64,000 bases of DNA from JAUIAI01 sp050633665 (lineage in GTDB: Bacteria > Pseudomonadota > Gammaproteobacteria > Burkholderiales > Burkholderiaceae_E): the NCBI GenBank assembly GCA_050633665.1, contig JBOEGY010000008.1:248001-312000 (forward strand), written 5' to 3'. Shown in pieces: positions 23,722 through 32,028 of this stretch. Numbering within the stretch: position 1 is the stretch's first letter; each line of letters begins with the position of its first letter. The notes beneath the pieces were generated by a model, which was not told where the DNA came from, ran no database searches, and saw only the letters and a list, made by a program, of their open reading frames with translations. Made by a program: the position numbers and the translations under genes.

Positions 23722-23858
23722 ACATCCACCCAATAGCGCGATTTAAGCAAAACGTATTTCATCATTACCGGGTGATCTATTGCCGTGCGGCCAAAGTCCT
23801 TCCCCGGCGCAGGCCCAATGCAAACCAGCGAGAATCCAAGTGATAACAGGAACGTCAT
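23718..23858 (-). CDS. 46-aa small protein between holin and endolysin
   Basis: A short frame (MTFLLSLGFSLVCIGPAPG at the N-terminus, then a basic C-terminus ending KSRYWVDV) with GGAGGGGA just upstream. Its ATG overlaps the holin stop and its stop overlaps the endolysin start, both by ATGA, so it fills the only gap in an otherwise fully overlapped lysis cassette. A hydrophobic N-terminus could be a signal or membrane segment. I do not know the family. Confidence 0.6.
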   Translation of the reverse strand: MTFLLSLGFSLVCIGPAPGKDFGRTAIDHPVMMKYVLLKSRYWVDV

Positions 23859-24238
23859 GACTCCCCTCCAGGGAAAACCCGTTCAACAATCCGTTTGCCA
23901 CCGTCAAGCGCCCAGCGGCCCGACCATCCGGACGCAGCTATCGCGGCGAGTTGGCCGCGATAATCCCACTGCGCCAAATCCACAAGAAACCAAACGAACA
24001 AACCCGCCGCCGCCCCGATCCCAAATTCTGTAACCCACATCCGCAACGTTGGCGACGAATCGGATGCCGAATATTTGTCGCTAGCTGCGATCAATGCAAC
24101 TGCGCCGGCCACGGTTATTGCTATCGAAAACGACCACCAGTCAATTTGAGTTAAGCCGACAGCTATAACCGCCGATCCGGCCTGTGGAGCGAGTGCCTTT
24201 TTTATTGCCGCCGCCGTTAGCGTTACTGCATCACTCAT
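23855..24238 (-). CDS. phage holin
   Basis: A 127-aa membrane protein. Hydrophobic segments lie at about 18-30 (weak), 35-53 (WWSFSIAITVAGAVALIAA) and 72-90 (FGIGAAAGLFVWFLVDL), followed by a charged C-terminus. Size, helices and position directly before the endolysin fit a class II-like holin that makes the lysis hole in the inner membrane. It overlaps both neighbours by four bases. Confidence 0.65.
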   Translation of the reverse strand: MSDAVTLTAAAIKKALAPQAGSAVIAVGLTQIDWWSFSIAITVAGAVALIAASDKYSASDSSPTLRMWVTEFGIGAAAGLFVWFLVDLAQWDYRGQLAAIAASGWSGRWALDGGKRIVERVFPGGES

Positions 24239-24663
24239 GCGGACTCCCTCTGATGAATGCCGATTTCACGCCCCTCAATAGCGCTGATCCAAAGGCAGTA
24301 CGTTGCGGACGCCAAATACCCGGTTATAAGCACTCCGCTAGTGCTTTCTGCGTCCATTGCTATTGCAGCAACAATTGCCATGCAGACACCTAAAAACCGG
24401 AATGATGATTTAGCCCACGCTGACGGGCCGCACAGGCCGTTAAAGATGTACCGATCCAGCCACGAAATCAGCGCAGAGAACCCGAACAACAAAAGGGACC
24501 AGCCCGCGAGCGCCGACGCGGCGTGATCAAGCAAAATCGCTCTAGTCAGACTGCTAGAGTCCTCCATCATTAACCCGGCAACAATGAACGGTTGTAGAAC
24601 CCCGGCGATATCAGCCGCACAACCTTTCGTCATCAGGTTTCTAGGATTGAAAAGACGATTCAT
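24235..24663 (-). CDS. membrane protein of the lysis cassette (holin or antiholin candidate)
   Basis: A 142-aa protein with about four hydrophobic segments, among them ILLDHAASALAGWSLLLFGF and FRFLGVCMAIVAAIAM. It heads the lysis cassette and overlaps the holin by ATGA. A second holin-like protein upstream of a holin often modulates lysis timing; that role is inferred. The start could also be the ATG ten codons later; neither has a good ribosome site. Confidence 0.55.
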   Translation of the reverse strand: MNRLFNPRNLMTKGCAADIAGVLQPFIVAGLMMEDSSSLTRAILLDHAASALAGWSLLLFGFSALISWLDRYIFNGLCGPSAWAKSSFRFLGVCMAIVAAIAMDAESTSGVLITGYLASATYCLWISAIEGREIGIHQRESA

Positions 24664-24763
24664 TTGGCATCAGTCATTGGAGTGTTTGCATTGTGGTTCT
24701 CGGCTAAGCGCTCGCGCCTGCTGCTGTATCTAGTGCTATTGTGTTTGTCATGGTTTTTCTAGG

Positions 24764-26368
24764 TCAGGCCGGGTATACAGGGACAGTTCGAGTAATGGTT
24801 TGAAGCGCCCCGGATGCGTCCCGATACTCAAGAATGTGGTCAGGCGTATCCCCGGCCTTTTTTCGCATGGTCAATGTGGTTGGGAACGACGCGCTATCGT
24901 GCATTGAACGGTCGTCTTCGATAGTGACATAGCTCTTGTTGTTTGCGCCCGGAGATCGCATGACAAACGGATACAGAGGGAAATCCATCCACACGTTATC
25001 GCCTGTATGCACAGGAGTCCCTGATCGCACTCGTGGATTAATAAACCGTAGGCCACGCGCATTTTTGTATTCGACGGCAATGGGGTTGCCGTGCGATGTA
25101 TATCCACTCCCAGCCGTGTCAACAGATACTGAAGTAACCGCGCCGCCTGATTCACTAGCTGTCGCCGCGAAGCCTGACCCTCCACTTGCGCTAACTGTCA
25201 CGGCTGGTGCGCTTGGCAGGCCCGCGCCAGGGCACAACACTTCAACGCTTGAAACACTAAACCCGCTTCCAAGGCCATCGTCTTTCAGGACCGCAACAGC
25301 AGCGGGCCGCTCGGTCCCAGTGTCCGCAACGTAAACGGTAAACGACGCGGATATAGCCTGAAAGTAAGGCGTATCGAACGTACAAAACTCACATAATTCA
25401 GCATTGATTGCGGCGCGTAGTGTCTCACCGGAAACTTGCGTTGCTCGACCGTACAACAGCACAGACGAAAAATGCAAACCGGATGCGAGTTTACTTGTCG
25501 CTTCATCCCCCAGTTTAATTGCTGTGCCGACGTTTTCTGAGTAGAAACCGTTAAACGAAGACCCCGACATTTCCCGAACCTCTAACCCGACAGTTCCACC
25601 CTGGACCGTCATCATGGTGAACGAGTTGCCTTTCCCGAAATCAGAGTCAATTAGAATATTTATGGGAGTTGACGCGCTGGTGTACCAATTGCGGCAGTCG
25701 TTTGCGTTGAAACTACCACCAGTTCGGAAGTTGGCTATTGAGCAGGTAGCCGTCTTGGCGAACAGATTTGAAAATTCACATCCGTAACAATCATCAAAGT
25801 CAAACGACACACCCATTGATCCATCACGGACGACGACATCTCTGACAGCGCCTTCTGTCAGACCACGGACATAGAGAGCCGTACCCATAGCGCCACGAAT
25901 CATGAAATTTTCAATACGGACGCTCTTTTTGTAGGTGTCGTTCCCTTGATCGAACTTAACCATAACGCCTGTAATACTGGCACCATTAGCCCGCAACCCA
26001 GACTTCGCGCCGCCGCCAATAAATGCGGAGCCTTCCGGCATTGCTGACAGGTCGATCCCATCACCGCCGCCGTCGCCATTTATGTAGTAGTCGCCAACGG
26101 GCGGCACGAATACAGTACCGTGGCCCAGCGACACAACGGCATTTACTGCCGCTTGAATGTCGATCCGATTGGTTACAGATGACGTGGTAGGACTAGCGCT
26201 GTAGGGCGCTTTGCTCACATCAACAAACGGGAACACGTATTGCGCAACATCTTCCAACGACAGCCCGCCAGAAGCCGAGTCATCAGCCGGGAAACCCGCC
26301 AGCAGAATAGATGCAATTGCGGTCAGCTTATTAGCGCCAAGCCAAGCGCCTTTACGTCCAGTAGCCAT
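24764..26368 (-). CDS. tailspike / tail fibre with pectate-lyase-like beta-helix
   Basis: A 534-aa virion receptor-binding protein. A head-binding-like N-terminus with SLEDVAQYVFPFVDV is followed by a right-handed beta-helix from about 65 to 360, beginning with the typical RIDIQAAVNAVVSLGHGTVF and VPPVGDYYI lines. A small domain (GSGFSVSSVEVLCPGAG and DTAGSGYTSHGNP) interrupts near 385-440, and a C-terminal trimerisation-like part follows. It probably binds or cuts host surface glycan. The single-stranded helix and lack of obvious catalytic pairs mean that the activity cannot be read. It overlaps the preceding gene by one base. Confidence 0.7.
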   Translation of the reverse strand: MATGRKGAWLGANKLTAIASILLAGFPADDSASGGLSLEDVAQYVFPFVDVSKAPYSASPTTSSVTNRIDIQAAVNAVVSLGHGTVFVPPVGDYYINGDGGGDGIDLSAMPEGSAFIGGGAKSGLRANGASITGVMVKFDQGNDTYKKSVRIENFMIRGAMGTALYVRGLTEGAVRDVVVRDGSMGVSFDFDDCYGCEFSNLFAKTATCSIANFRTGGSFNANDCRNWYTSASTPINILIDSDFGKGNSFTMMTVQGGTVGLEVREMSGSSFNGFYSENVGTAIKLGDEATSKLASGLHFSSVLLYGRATQVSGETLRAAINAELCEFCTFDTPYFQAISASFTVYVADTGTERPAAVAVLKDDGLGSGFSVSSVEVLCPGAGLPSAPAVTVSASGGSGFAATASESGGAVTSVSVDTAGSGYTSHGNPIAVEYKNARGLRFINPRVRSGTPVHTGDNVWMDFPLYPFVMRSPGANNKSYVTIEDDRSMHDSASFPTTLTMRKKAGDTPDHILEYRDASGALQTITRTVPVYPA

Positions 26369-26796
26369 TACGCGGCCTCCAAATAGTTGTCGGCATCGGC
26401 CGCAAGAAAATTGTCTGCATCACCGAGCCAGAATGGCGGCTCTCCACCTGTGATTACAGTTATCGTGATATTCGCCAGCCCCGTCGCAGACACGACCACC
26501 GGCATCGACGCAACCGAGAAATCAATCAACGTCGCATCGGCAATCACAACCCCTTTCATCGTCCCCGGCCCCGCATATCCATCGCCGGCAGGAACATCGC
26601 CAATAGCGAATGCGCCGTTGCCGCCGACGATTGAGTACGTAGGGCTTGAATCATCACTGGTGTATAGCTGGATGACGTAATCGCCGTCCTCGGATAGCTC
26701 GGTGACTGGTGCGGCGTTTGATGTGAGGATGCGGGGGCCGAGGTTCCCGGAGTTAAGAGCCGAGGTCCATAGGCCGATATGTAGGCCGAGCGCCAT
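26368..26796 (-). CDS. phage structural protein of unknown function (tail region)
   Basis: A 142-aa, glycine- and alanine-rich protein of beta-strand character with a short repeat at its C-terminus (ADNFLAADADNYLEAA). It lies between the 83-aa gene and the tailspike and is contiguous with both. Position suggests a virion or tail-assembly protein. No family recognised. Confidence 0.55.
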   Translation of the reverse strand: MALGLHIGLWTSALNSGNLGPRILTSNAAPVTELSEDGDYVIQLYTSDDSSPTYSIVGGNGAFAIGDVPAGDGYAGPGTMKGVVIADATLIDFSVASMPVVVSATGLANITITVITGGEPPFWLGDADNFLAADADNYLEAA

Positions 26797-27048
26797 TTAG
26801 AACGCCACCGTAATAATTCCTGCTGTAGTCGATACAACCCGGCGCACCTTATACGGGTGATGCCCGGCTGTTAAGGTTAACGTCCTGGTAACCCCTTCTT
26901 CGGTCATTACGACCAAATCACACGGCTCAGTGCACAAAATGTCCTTGGTTAACCACTCGAAATCAACGTTAGCCGGCGTGATCGTCATCGGTTCCCCGGT
27001 GATTGCTGCTGAATTGGCCGCGTTGTCCTTAAAAGTAGGTGCGCTCAT
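26797..27048 (-). CDS. small phage structural protein of unknown function
   Basis: An 83-aa protein (MSAPTFKDNAANSAAITGE at the start, TAGHHPYKVRRVVSTTAG near the end). Short proteins of this kind, predicted as one beta-barrel, occur beside tail genes in P22-like and siphovirus genomes, but I cannot name a family. It is directly followed by the 142-aa gene. Confidence 0.5.
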   Translation of the reverse strand: MSAPTFKDNAANSAAITGEPMTITPANVDFEWLTKDILCTEPCDLVVMTEEGVTRTLTLTAGHHPYKVRRVVSTTAGIITVAF

Positions 27049-27076
27049 TGTCTAAATCTCAGGGTAGTATTGCGAA

Positions 27077-27238
27077 ATGGAAATTCTTCTATCGTTAATC
27101 GCCGGCATCGTTGGCGTCGCCATTTACTCGGCCGTGTTTCGTTGGGATTCAAAACGAAGACCCCGCCGTTACACCCCCTACAATGGGAGTCGCTGGCGCA
27201 AGTTTTTTGATGACCGGGCTAACCACTGGAGAGATTGA
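27077..27238 (+). CDS. possible 53-aa membrane protein on the opposite strand (moron candidate)
   Basis: A plus-strand frame starting ATG 27077 with one N-terminal transmembrane helix (MEILLSLIAGIVGVAIYSAV), followed by a basic tail (SKRRPRRYTPYNG). Its first 72 bases use the gap between two minus-strand genes; the rest lies antisense to the end of the 770-aa ejection protein gene. The composition is protein-like, but there is no clear promoter and AGGG lies rather far upstream, so it may be chance. Confidence 0.3.
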   Translation: MEILLSLIAGIVGVAIYSAVFRWDSKRRPRRYTPYNGSRWRKFFDDRANHWRD

Positions 27239-29461
27239 GCGTGGCAACTGCGGATTCATCGCCGCCCGAGCCCCGCTTTGGCTAATCATTCCGTTGATAA
27301 CAGGTGTTGCGAATGGGACGCCCTTCATCATCGCGAACAGGTTCATGAGTGCCCCGCCCGTCCCTGATCGGTTTGGCGTTGCCCCTGCCGGCGCTTGATT
27401 AACATAGGCGTTAACTCGCGCCAGTCGATATAACTCGTCAACTTGGTCCGGCTCGAAAAACGCCCGAAGCTTGTCTTTCCCGATGGCGTCAAGCGCCTTG
27501 ACGTAGCGATCAACCGCTACCGGAGTATCCCCGGTAATATTCGTCCCAAATGCCGCCGACTCTAGCCGCTTGGCCATCTGCTCGCGAACAATCTGTTTCC
27601 CGTTCTCCGGCAAAATCTTGGCCAGGTTGCGAACATCTTTAACCGGAGCGGATCGGCTCATCACAAATTTATCAACGAATTTGTCAGGGCTTGTCCCGCC
27701 GTCTAAGACGTCCTTCAGTGCGGGTACAACTTTATGCAACTGGAATCTGTCCCGCGCCGCCGCTTTAGCAGTCGCGAATGCCGCCCTGGCTTGACTGTCG
27801 CCATTAACGATAGGTGTCTCTTTCAGCGCTTTCAGAACGGCATCAATTGCTTTTGCTGGCTGTATATCGCCCTTTTTCCTTGCCGCCCGTGAAAGCCCCG
27901 CTAAGACAGATTCCATTTGAACCGCGTTATTGACGTTCATCGGAATTTCGCCGCTCGCCGCATCGTTTAGGATGTTCCGAGCCTCAGCCGGCAGGACATA
28001 CCCTAATTGTCCTTCGTCTAGCGCGTCATTAGCGACCTTTGCAAAGTGGGCCGTGTCCATTTGCGCATAACGACCATCTGCCCCGCGAGCCTGCCGGTAC
28101 AAAGCACTGACCGCTTCATTCTTTGGCTCGTCAACGCGGCGCAAAACATTCTGCAAATCATCGCCAGCCTCATGGAGTTGCTTAGCTTTGGTCGCTCCTA
28201 GATCCCCGATCTGGCTGGCGGTCTTTTGACGGACCGCGCCAACCTGATTTTTAAGACCCTCCCCGGCGTTCTCAACCTGGCGCAAATTGAACTCTTTTGT
28301 CCACTGCGTAGGATCTCGCGTAATCTGCCCTTGCGTCCCAGGAACGCCCACTTCGTCAAAATCAAGTTTTCGCAACAAGGCCGCGCCGTCCAGGTCGTAA
28401 CCATCGCTCAGGGCTTTTCTAACCTCTGCGGCAACCTTTTTTCTAACGCCTTCGGGAATCGCGCCAATGTCGATATCCTCTCGGCCCAATTCAAATCTGA
28501 TTCGGCTCAGTATTTCGGCCTCACTCGCCTTCCGGCCGCCAAACATCTTGCGAACGCCTTGGTCCGCCCATTTACCGATGACGCCAAGCCCTTTGCTCGC
28601 GATTGGCGTTAGCACTGCACCGCCTACCGCGCCACCAGCAACCTGCTGCCCCTTGCTCGTCCAGTAATTCTCAGCGTCATTGACCGGCATAGCTCCTGCC
28701 GATGCGGCCCCAACCCTCGCGCCATAACCGGCCAGTTTGCCAACCGTTGCCGGGATAGGCCCCGCCCCCATTGCGATAGCAGCGTTTACCGGCGAAACTA
28801 CTTCGCCTGCCAACTCCGAAATATCAACGCCCTCAAACCCGGCGCGATCCCGTAGCATCTGCGTTTCATCTTGCAAGAATTGCTGAGCGCCCTGAACGTC
28901 ACGCGCCCCCTGCCCCATCCACTCAGATACAGGGTTCGGATAGTTTCCGCCGTAAGAGGTGATTCCCTCGCCCGCTTTGTATAGCAACGCCGCAGCGCCC
29001 ATAAACGGCCTGGTAATACCATTGGACGCGGACCGAGCTACAGACAACGCCTTATCGCCTACTCCGGGATCTGATTGGACTTCTCTGCCGAGGTTGGCGG
29101 AACGGTTTCGCGCCTCGTTTATTGCCTCGTCCACGCTTTCAAATGATGAGAATTTCTGGCCCGACCTTAATGCAAAATCAACCGCTGCATCTTCGTCGTG
29201 CTCCGCTCCTTCCCATATAGACGGGATATTAGTCGGTCGGCCGCCGTTAAGCCTGGGGTTTGTGACGGTTATAGAGCGCTCAGACATTACGTCTCCATTC
29301 CCAGCATCTAGCAAGGGGCGGCCAGTAGACGGCACCACCCCATTTTTCGACCTCTTTCGGAATTCCTGCTTGGCAAACCTCAGTACCTGCTCATCAGTCG
29401 CACCATCAGGCGCCTCGATTCGCAGGACTGACCCATCCGGGGCCTGTATCCGGCGCTCCAT
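27149..29461 (-). CDS. large phage ejection (internal virion) protein
   Basis: A 770-aa protein matching the pattern of podovirus DNA-ejection proteins: an N-terminal motif RIQAPDGSVLRIEAPDGA followed by TDEQVLRFAKQEF, a glycine/alanine-rich membrane-active middle (residues 135-300), and a long helical, charged second half. In P22-like phages three such proteins (gp7, gp16, gp20) leave the capsid and line the DNA channel through the envelope. Here it is the last of three consecutive ejection genes. It overlaps the preceding gene by one base (TAATG). Confidence 0.7.
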   Translation of the reverse strand: MERRIQAPDGSVLRIEAPDGATDEQVLRFAKQEFRKRSKNGVVPSTGRPLLDAGNGDVMSERSITVTNPRLNGGRPTNIPSIWEGAEHDEDAAVDFALRSGQKFSSFESVDEAINEARNRSANLGREVQSDPGVGDKALSVARSASNGITRPFMGAAALLYKAGEGITSYGGNYPNPVSEWMGQGARDVQGAQQFLQDETQMLRDRAGFEGVDISELAGEVVSPVNAAIAMGAGPIPATVGKLAGYGARVGAASAGAMPVNDAENYWTSKGQQVAGGAVGGAVLTPIASKGLGVIGKWADQGVRKMFGGRKASEAEILSRIRFELGREDIDIGAIPEGVRKKVAAEVRKALSDGYDLDGAALLRKLDFDEVGVPGTQGQITRDPTQWTKEFNLRQVENAGEGLKNQVGAVRQKTASQIGDLGATKAKQLHEAGDDLQNVLRRVDEPKNEAVSALYRQARGADGRYAQMDTAHFAKVANDALDEGQLGYVLPAEARNILNDAASGEIPMNVNNAVQMESVLAGLSRAARKKGDIQPAKAIDAVLKALKETPIVNGDSQARAAFATAKAAARDRFQLHKVVPALKDVLDGGTSPDKFVDKFVMSRSAPVKDVRNLAKILPENGKQIVREQMAKRLESAAFGTNITGDTPVAVDRYVKALDAIGKDKLRAFFEPDQVDELYRLARVNAYVNQAPAGATPNRSGTGGALMNLFAMMKGVPFATPVINGMISQSGARAAMNPQLPRSISPVVSPVIKKLAPATPIVGGVTAGSSF

Positions 29462-30639
29462 TAGTCAAGCACCTTAAATCCGGCGAATTCATCTTGCTCG
29501 CCAATCGTTCCGGTCACGGCGTTCTCGTCAGGGATTGGCGACGCCTGCAACTTCGACCCCGCCGACCCCGCCGCTCTGCGCAACCCTCTGATTACCGTTT
29601 CCCTGTTTTGCTTTTTAAGCGCAAGGGTTTTTGCATCGTCATTCGGTTGCGGGAAATACTGGAGATTGGCGTTCTCAAATTCAGAGTCTGAAATCACTGC
29701 GCCGGACTCTCGCCTGAGCGTGGCGTTAATGAAATTCCGCTTCGCCTGGCTCATCTGCCGCATTTCACTAGTAGAGAGCGCGTTCCCCACCATTTGAGCG
29801 GCCCCGCCGACTATCGGCAGGGTGGACGCCCCATCTTTCACGGCCATGCCTAGTCGCTCCGCCCCGCTGATCTGCCCCTCAAGCGACTCGATAGCCTGTT
29901 CGGCTTCCATTGCCCGTTCACCATAAATGGCTGCGTTTGCCTGCCCTTCCGTGAGCGGCTTGCCTGACAAAGGCCGCCCGTCAGGCCCCATAACCTGACG
30001 GCCCCGGCCGCCTCGGTTCGGCACTTGGAAAACACCGTCCTCTGTAGTTACAGTCGCCAATGATGGGTTTAATCTGTCGAATTCGTTTTTTTCCTTAGCT
30101 CGTGCGTTCGTTAGGTTTTGCCCGCGTCGCGTCAAACCCTCGGTTTCCTGGTTATGCCGGCGACTCTCGTAAAACCGCTTACGGGCCATTTCCGCGCTAT
30201 CCCATTCGGCCTGGGTCATAGTCTTATTAACGCGATCGCCAATAACATTCCCGTATTCATCAACAGGTTGTTTGTAGCCGCCGAAGTCCTGCATATCAGC
30301 CTTGATTCGGCCCCAGTTCTCCGCCTCTGTTGCCTGCTTCAAAACATCCAGGTCAATGCCGGCGAACCTAGCTTTTGATATCGTCTGAGGTGTGATGCTA
30401 GGCTGTTCTTGTGAACCGAATTCGCGCCAGAAACTCTCCTGACGCTGCATCAATTGCGCGTCTCTCGCCTCCTTGGTTTGCGCCTGGCGCTGCTCTTGAG
30501 CGAATTTCTTCTGACGAATCTGCCCTTCCTGAATCCGCTGCTGCATCCCCTGCAATTGCATTAATTGCGCCATTGACTGAACCGGACCTTGAGTCTTGAT
30601 CCCGTTCGCTCGCAATAAAATATTTGGATCAATCGGCAT
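29461..30639 (-). CDS. phage ejection protein
   Basis: A 392-aa helical protein. Residues 15-80 are glutamine- and arginine-rich and coiled-coil-like. The C-terminal segment RNFINATLRRESGAVIS and then NLQYFPQPNDDAKTLALKK is a recurring motif of ejection or DNA-transfer proteins in podoviruses. It lies in the middle of the three-gene ejection block. No enzymatic motif is visible. Confidence 0.65.
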   Translation of the reverse strand: MPIDPNILLRANGIKTQGPVQSMAQLMQLQGMQQRIQEGQIRQKKFAQEQRQAQTKEARDAQLMQRQESFWREFGSQEQPSITPQTISKARFAGIDLDVLKQATEAENWGRIKADMQDFGGYKQPVDEYGNVIGDRVNKTMTQAEWDSAEMARKRFYESRRHNQETEGLTRRGQNLTNARAKEKNEFDRLNPSLATVTTEDGVFQVPNRGGRGRQVMGPDGRPLSGKPLTEGQANAAIYGERAMEAEQAIESLEGQISGAERLGMAVKDGASTLPIVGGAAQMVGNALSTSEMRQMSQAKRNFINATLRRESGAVISDSEFENANLQYFPQPNDDAKTLALKKQNRETVIRGLRRAAGSAGSKLQASPIPDENAVTGTIGEQDEFAGFKVLD

Positions 30640-32028
30640 TTAGTTCCCCGTATTGCCTGAGCCGCGCCGGAACAGGTCAAGAATCGCCTGCCCCTGCCAA
30701 GCATCAACGCCGTTGTTAATAGCCCCGGTTACCGCGTTGTTCCGGCCGATTATTCCGGCCGCTGATATTGCCCCGCGATTGCTCGCAATGTCAGCAAGAT
30801 TGCCGCCACGGCCAACTTCCAAATCAGCTAGTGAACGACCTCGGCCGGTTGCCAGATTCGATAGATTTTCGCCGTAACGCCCGGCAGCAGACGACATTTG
30901 CGAGGCCGCACTCAGGCCGCGATTGGCCGTTCCTGAGTACATGTCATAAACAGATCGCTTCTGTGTTTGATCCCGGTTGAACGCTTCGCCAAACCGAGTC
31001 GATGCCAGCCCTTGAGAGTAATCAGTAAGCGCTCGTAACGCGCCGCCCGATAGGCTTAGCCCTCGACTCGCCGTAGCCGCATAGTTCTGCTTGCGCCCCT
31101 GCTCCAACTCAAACAAGAAACCAGGATCAGAGTAGAGGTCTGCCCCGGTAAATTCTCGGGTCAATTCCGGCATTCTGGCGTCTAGTTCGTCCTGCGCTCT
31201 AACCCCGGCTTGCCGAAACGGTTCAAGGTCGGCGCGTGACTGCTCATATGATCCGGCGATATCGCCTCGCGCCTGATCGAATCCGCTATTAATGCTCCCT
31301 GTTGCCGAGTCATAGCCCGCATTGATATCACTAGCCGCCTGGTCTAACGCCGCATTTTGGGCCTCTTCGGCCCGTCGAATAGCGTTGTAATCGAGAATGC
31401 CGCCAACGGCCCCGGCCCCGGCTTGGATGGCGGCAGAGTTGTCCGATATCCAATTCCCCGCCTGATCGAAGAAACCGCCCTGCTCGGCAATCCCACCGGC
31501 CCCGCCAACCTGCGCGGCTGGCACTGAACTCGTGCCGCTTGCCGCGCCACCCGCTGCCCCGCTTGACGCTATTTCGCCAGCCGCCGCTTCTTCCGAGATA
31601 GCGCCAGCCCCAGCCTCGCCGGCCCCTGCGTAGCTCGCCGCAGCGCCTGCGCCGGCAACGAGAGCGAACCGATTAAGCTTGCCGTATCGCGACTCTGGCG
31701 TGGCCTGCTCAAGATGCCGGATCGACCCATCAGGGTTTAGGAAATACTGCGCTCTTGAGTTAGGCCCTTCTAACCCTTGAACATGGCTAAGATAGTTTTG
31801 GCCCGTCGCTGCGTTCTGAGCATCTTGCGCGGCAAACTCGGCAGGGTTCATCCCCTCTTGCGTGTAGTCGGCGGCGCTGCCCTGTCGGTACATCGAAGTG
31901 CCCTGCAACAACGGGCGAACATCAATACCAAGGCGCTGCAATTCCTCCAATTGAGCATAGCTATACTCTCTGGCGTTGCTCTCGTTGATCGTCCCGCCGC
32001 TCGCGAGTAAGTCTTCATACCAAGCCAT
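30640..32028 (-). CDS. phage ejection protein, Gly/Ala-rich
   Basis: A 462-aa protein. An N-terminal part is followed by a strongly alanine- and glycine-rich stretch (about 125-215), and a C-terminal region with DPGFLFELEQGRKQNYAA and RGLSLSGGALRALTDYSQG, a block often found in podovirus DNA-transfer proteins. It is directly followed by the tail-hub gene on its upstream side. Role in DNA ejection is inferred from the block and the order. Confidence 0.65.
   Translation of the reverse strand: MAWYEDLLASGGTINESNAREYSYAQLEELQRLGIDVRPLLQGTSMYRQGSAADYTQEGMNPAEFAAQDAQNAATGQNYLSHVQGLEGPNSRAQYFLNPDGSIRHLEQATPESRYGKLNRFALVAGAGAAASYAGAGEAGAGAISEEAAAGEIASSGAAGGAASGTSSVPAAQVGGAGGIAEQGGFFDQAGNWISDNSAAIQAGAGAVGGILDYNAIRRAEEAQNAALDQAASDINAGYDSATGSINSGFDQARGDIAGSYEQSRADLEPFRQAGVRAQDELDARMPELTREFTGADLYSDPGFLFELEQGRKQNYAATASRGLSLSGGALRALTDYSQGLASTRFGEAFNRDQTQKRSVYDMYSGTANRGLSAASQMSSAAGRYGENLSNLATGRGRSLADLEVGRGGNLADIASNRGAISAAGIIGRNNAVTGAINNGVDAWQGQAILDLFRRGSGNTGN

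Noticed and set aside
24690..24738. 15-codon frame upstream of the lysis cassette
   Set aside because: Too short, no ribosome site, no overlap pattern.
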